This document shows, in pieces, positions 5,986 through 7,270 of a stretch of 7,270 nucleotides of DNA. The stretch spans positions 1 through 7,270 of the forward strand of contig CADBMY010000105.1 in NCBI GenBank assembly GCA_902795905.1, given 5' to 3'. The stretch's first letter is position 1, and each line of letters begins with the position of its first letter. A program made the position numbers and the translations under genes. The notes under the pieces were generated by a model. It was given only the letters and a program-made list of their open reading frames with translations, did not search any database and was not told where the DNA came from. This DNA is from an uncultured Erysipelotrichaceae bacterium. GTDB taxonomy: Bacteria > Bacillota_I > Bacilli_A > Erysipelotrichales > Erysipelotrichaceae.

Positions 5986-7269
5986 TTATTCCTTTTCGAG
6001 AGCCAGTGTTCTGGTTGTCAGATCACAGACTTCGCGAGGTCCGTAGTACTGGATCGCACCCGGATATAAGTAGCATGTCTCTTCTGCCCATGTATCTCTG
6101 TGTGCTTCGAAGTACTTGAACGGTTTGCCGTCAAGCTCTACCAGAGCCTTGCGGATGACCGGCTTGTCTTCACCGTGTCTTCTCTCCATGTTCATCATCT
6201 TTGTGATGGGCATACCGCCGGCTGTCCATTCCTCGGCAGGCTTGGACAGGTTGGCGATCTTGGACAGATATCCGTTATAGCCGTATTGGATCAGCATGAA
6301 TGCATTGTAGCCCAGGGAGTAGCAGTAATCTGCGTCAAAGTTGGACGGGAATGCACATCTGCCTTCATAACCGAAGAAATGATGCAGAGGGCTGAACTTG
6401 CCGTGATATGTACCGGCTGCTTTTCTCTCATCCAGCTTTGCCTTGACAAGCGCGGAGAACAGCTTCTCGGATTCGATCAGAGATACCTGTACGTTGCCGT
6501 GCGGATCTCTTTCGAGGAAGAGCTGCTGCTGGATCGTCTGCGGCAGGATCGCGAAGACAGCCATGGATTCCTTTGTCAGGCCCTTTTCGATGAAGGCATA
6601 CTTCTCAGCCCATGTCGCAAGCTTGTTGAAGTCTTCTGCCTTACTGCCGGCGAGCAGTTCATTGATCTCCTGGATCAGAACAGAGAACTCGGGAACGAAC
6701 TCAACAACACCCTCGGGGATGATCGCTACACCGAAGTTCATGCCCTTCTCAGCTCTTGCGCAGACGGAATCTGCGATATAGTCAGCGATCTGTGACAGGG
6801 ACATCTTCTTCGCCGCAACTTCCTCGGAGATCAGGCAGATATTCGGCTGTGTCTGCAGTGCGCACTCCAGTGCAACATGCGAAGCCGAACGGCCCATGAC
6901 CTTGATGAAGTGCCAGTACTTCTTGGCGGAGTTGGCATCTCTTTCGATATTGCCGATCAGTTCACTGTATGTCTTTGAACATGTATCAAAACCGAATGAA
7001 CACTCGATATCCTCGTTCTTGAGGTCGCCGTCGATCGTCTTCGGGCAGCCGATGACCTGTACGCCGGTCTTGTGTGCCGCAAAGTATTCTGCAAGTACCG
7101 CAGCGTTTGTATTGGAATCATCACCGCCGATGATCACGATCGCGGTAATGCCGTGTGCCTTGCATACGTCTGCCGCAACAGCAAACTGTTCCTGTGTTTC
7201 CAGTTTTGTTCTGCCGGAACCGATGATGTCAAAACCGCCGGTATTTCTGTACTGATCGATGAATTCATC
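5986..7269 (-). CDS. pfp: Pyrophosphate-fructose 6-phosphate 1-phosphotransferase (PPi-dependent phosphofructokinase), 3' part only
   Basis: The frame is open from the window edge to the TAA at 5988-5986, giving 427 visible residues of an expected total of about 550 (the long PPi-PFK class). The N-terminal phosphate-binding region lies outside. The enzyme phosphorylates fructose 6-phosphate reversibly with pyrophosphate in cytoplasmic glycolysis/gluconeogenesis. The visible part starts with [17 protein letters not shown]. Then comes [11 protein letters not shown] (GGDDS at visible residues 48-52), where Asp51 replaces the Gly of ATP-using enzymes. PKTIDGDL (76-83) follows, where Lys77 replaces another Gly; these two residues are the known markers of PPi use. 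Asp80 is the catalytic base. [13 protein letters not shown] (MGR at 125-127), AIIPEG and [14 protein letters not shown] follow and form the fructose 6-phosphate and family-specific parts. The GTG at 7137-7135 lies within the strand before GGDDS and is not a start. A terminator follows the stop. Confidence 0.95.
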   Translation of the reverse strand, partial: DEFIDQYRNTGGFDIIGSGRTKLETQEQFAVAADVCKAHGITAIVIIGGDDSNTNAAVLAEYFAAHKTGVQVIGCPKTIDGDLKNEDIECSFGFDTCSKTYSELIGNIERDANSAKKYWHFIKVMGRSASHVALECALQTQPNICLISEEVAAKKMSLSQIADYIADSVCARAEKGMNFGVAIIPEGVVEFVPEFSVLIQEINELLAGSKAEDFNKLATWAEKYAFIEKGLTKESMAVFAILPQTIQQQLFLERDPHGNVQVSLIESEKLFSALVKAKLDERKAAGTYHGKFSPLHHFFGYEGRCAFPSNFDADYCYSLGYNAFMLIQYGYNGYLSKIANLSKPAEEWTAGGMPITKMMNMERRHGEDKPVIRKALVELDGKPFKYFEAHRDTWAEETCYLYPGAIQYYGPREVCDLTTRTLALEKE

Positions 7270-7270
7270 A

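Noticed and set aside
5674..6069. 131-codon open frame on the + strand across the peptidase 5' end and the intergenic gap
   Set aside because: It runs through the terminator hairpin and into the antisense of pfp, with no family resemblance. It is a chance frame.
6100..6795. 231-codon open frame on the + strand, opposite pfp
   Set aside because: It lies wholly antisense to a well-conserved gene, has Cys/Leu/Val-rich composition without any recognisable motif and no good ribosome binding site. It reflects the codon usage of the real gene.
7258..7269. 12-bp perfect palindrome around GAATTC, echoed by a 10-bp one at 74-83
   Set aside because: Both sit in coding sequence for the common string Asp-Glu-Phe, and are neither flanked by further repeats nor at a regulatory position. 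Chance is the best explanation.
1..7270. Mobile element, CRISPR, tRNA/rRNA, toxin-antitoxin or phage genes
   Set aside because: No transposase, integrase, terminal inverted repeats, regularly spaced repeats, cloverleaf or rRNA-like stretch was seen on either strand. Every large frame is accounted for by enzyme or transporter genes.

Overview
The window looks like ordinary chromosomal DNA of a mid-GC Bacillota (Firmicutes), most likely a gut-type anaerobe. The signs are strong GGAGG-type ribosome binding sites, a PPi-dependent phosphofructokinase of the long class, a MATE transporter of the type common in gut Firmicutes, and TAA/TGA stops with the standard code. An Erysipelotrichia or Clostridia-like host is my guess. 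The sequence does not prove it, and no 16S or other marker gene is present. Coding density is very high: the only real intergenic gap is about 79 bp (5907-5985).

Layout from left to right. (1) At 1-552 on the + strand is the 3' part of an alpha/beta-fold serine hydrolase, cut by the window edge. (2) At 529-5906 is a tightly packed five-gene block on the - strand. Read in transcription order it holds an M28-family zinc aminopeptidase (4674-5906), a two-domain protein joining a UPF0158-like domain to a GNAT acetyltransferase (3760-4677), a 12-helix MATE efflux transporter (2396-3763), an aldo/keto reductase (1413-2393) and a MoaF-like two-domain lipocalin/calycin-fold protein (529-1410). The junctions are two 4-bp ATGA overlaps followed by two 2-bp gaps, so this is almost certainly one transcript with translational coupling. 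Its 3' end overlaps the convergent hydrolase gene by 24 bp. (3) At 5986-7269 on the - strand is the 3' part of pyrophosphate-dependent 6-phosphofructokinase, followed by a clear intrinsic terminator at 5950-5979 that separates it from the five-gene block.

The phosphofructokinase is housekeeping glycolysis. The five-gene block is the unusual part. It pairs an intracellular aminopeptidase, an acetyltransferase with an unknown N-terminal domain, an exporter, an NAD(P)H oxidoreductase and a MoaF-like protein, with no molybdenum cofactor genes nearby. One reading (inference only) is a small-molecule or peptide modification, detoxification and export cassette. The sequence does not identify the substrate, and the genes may simply share a promoter. 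No mobile element, CRISPR array, tRNA, rRNA or long repeat was seen.
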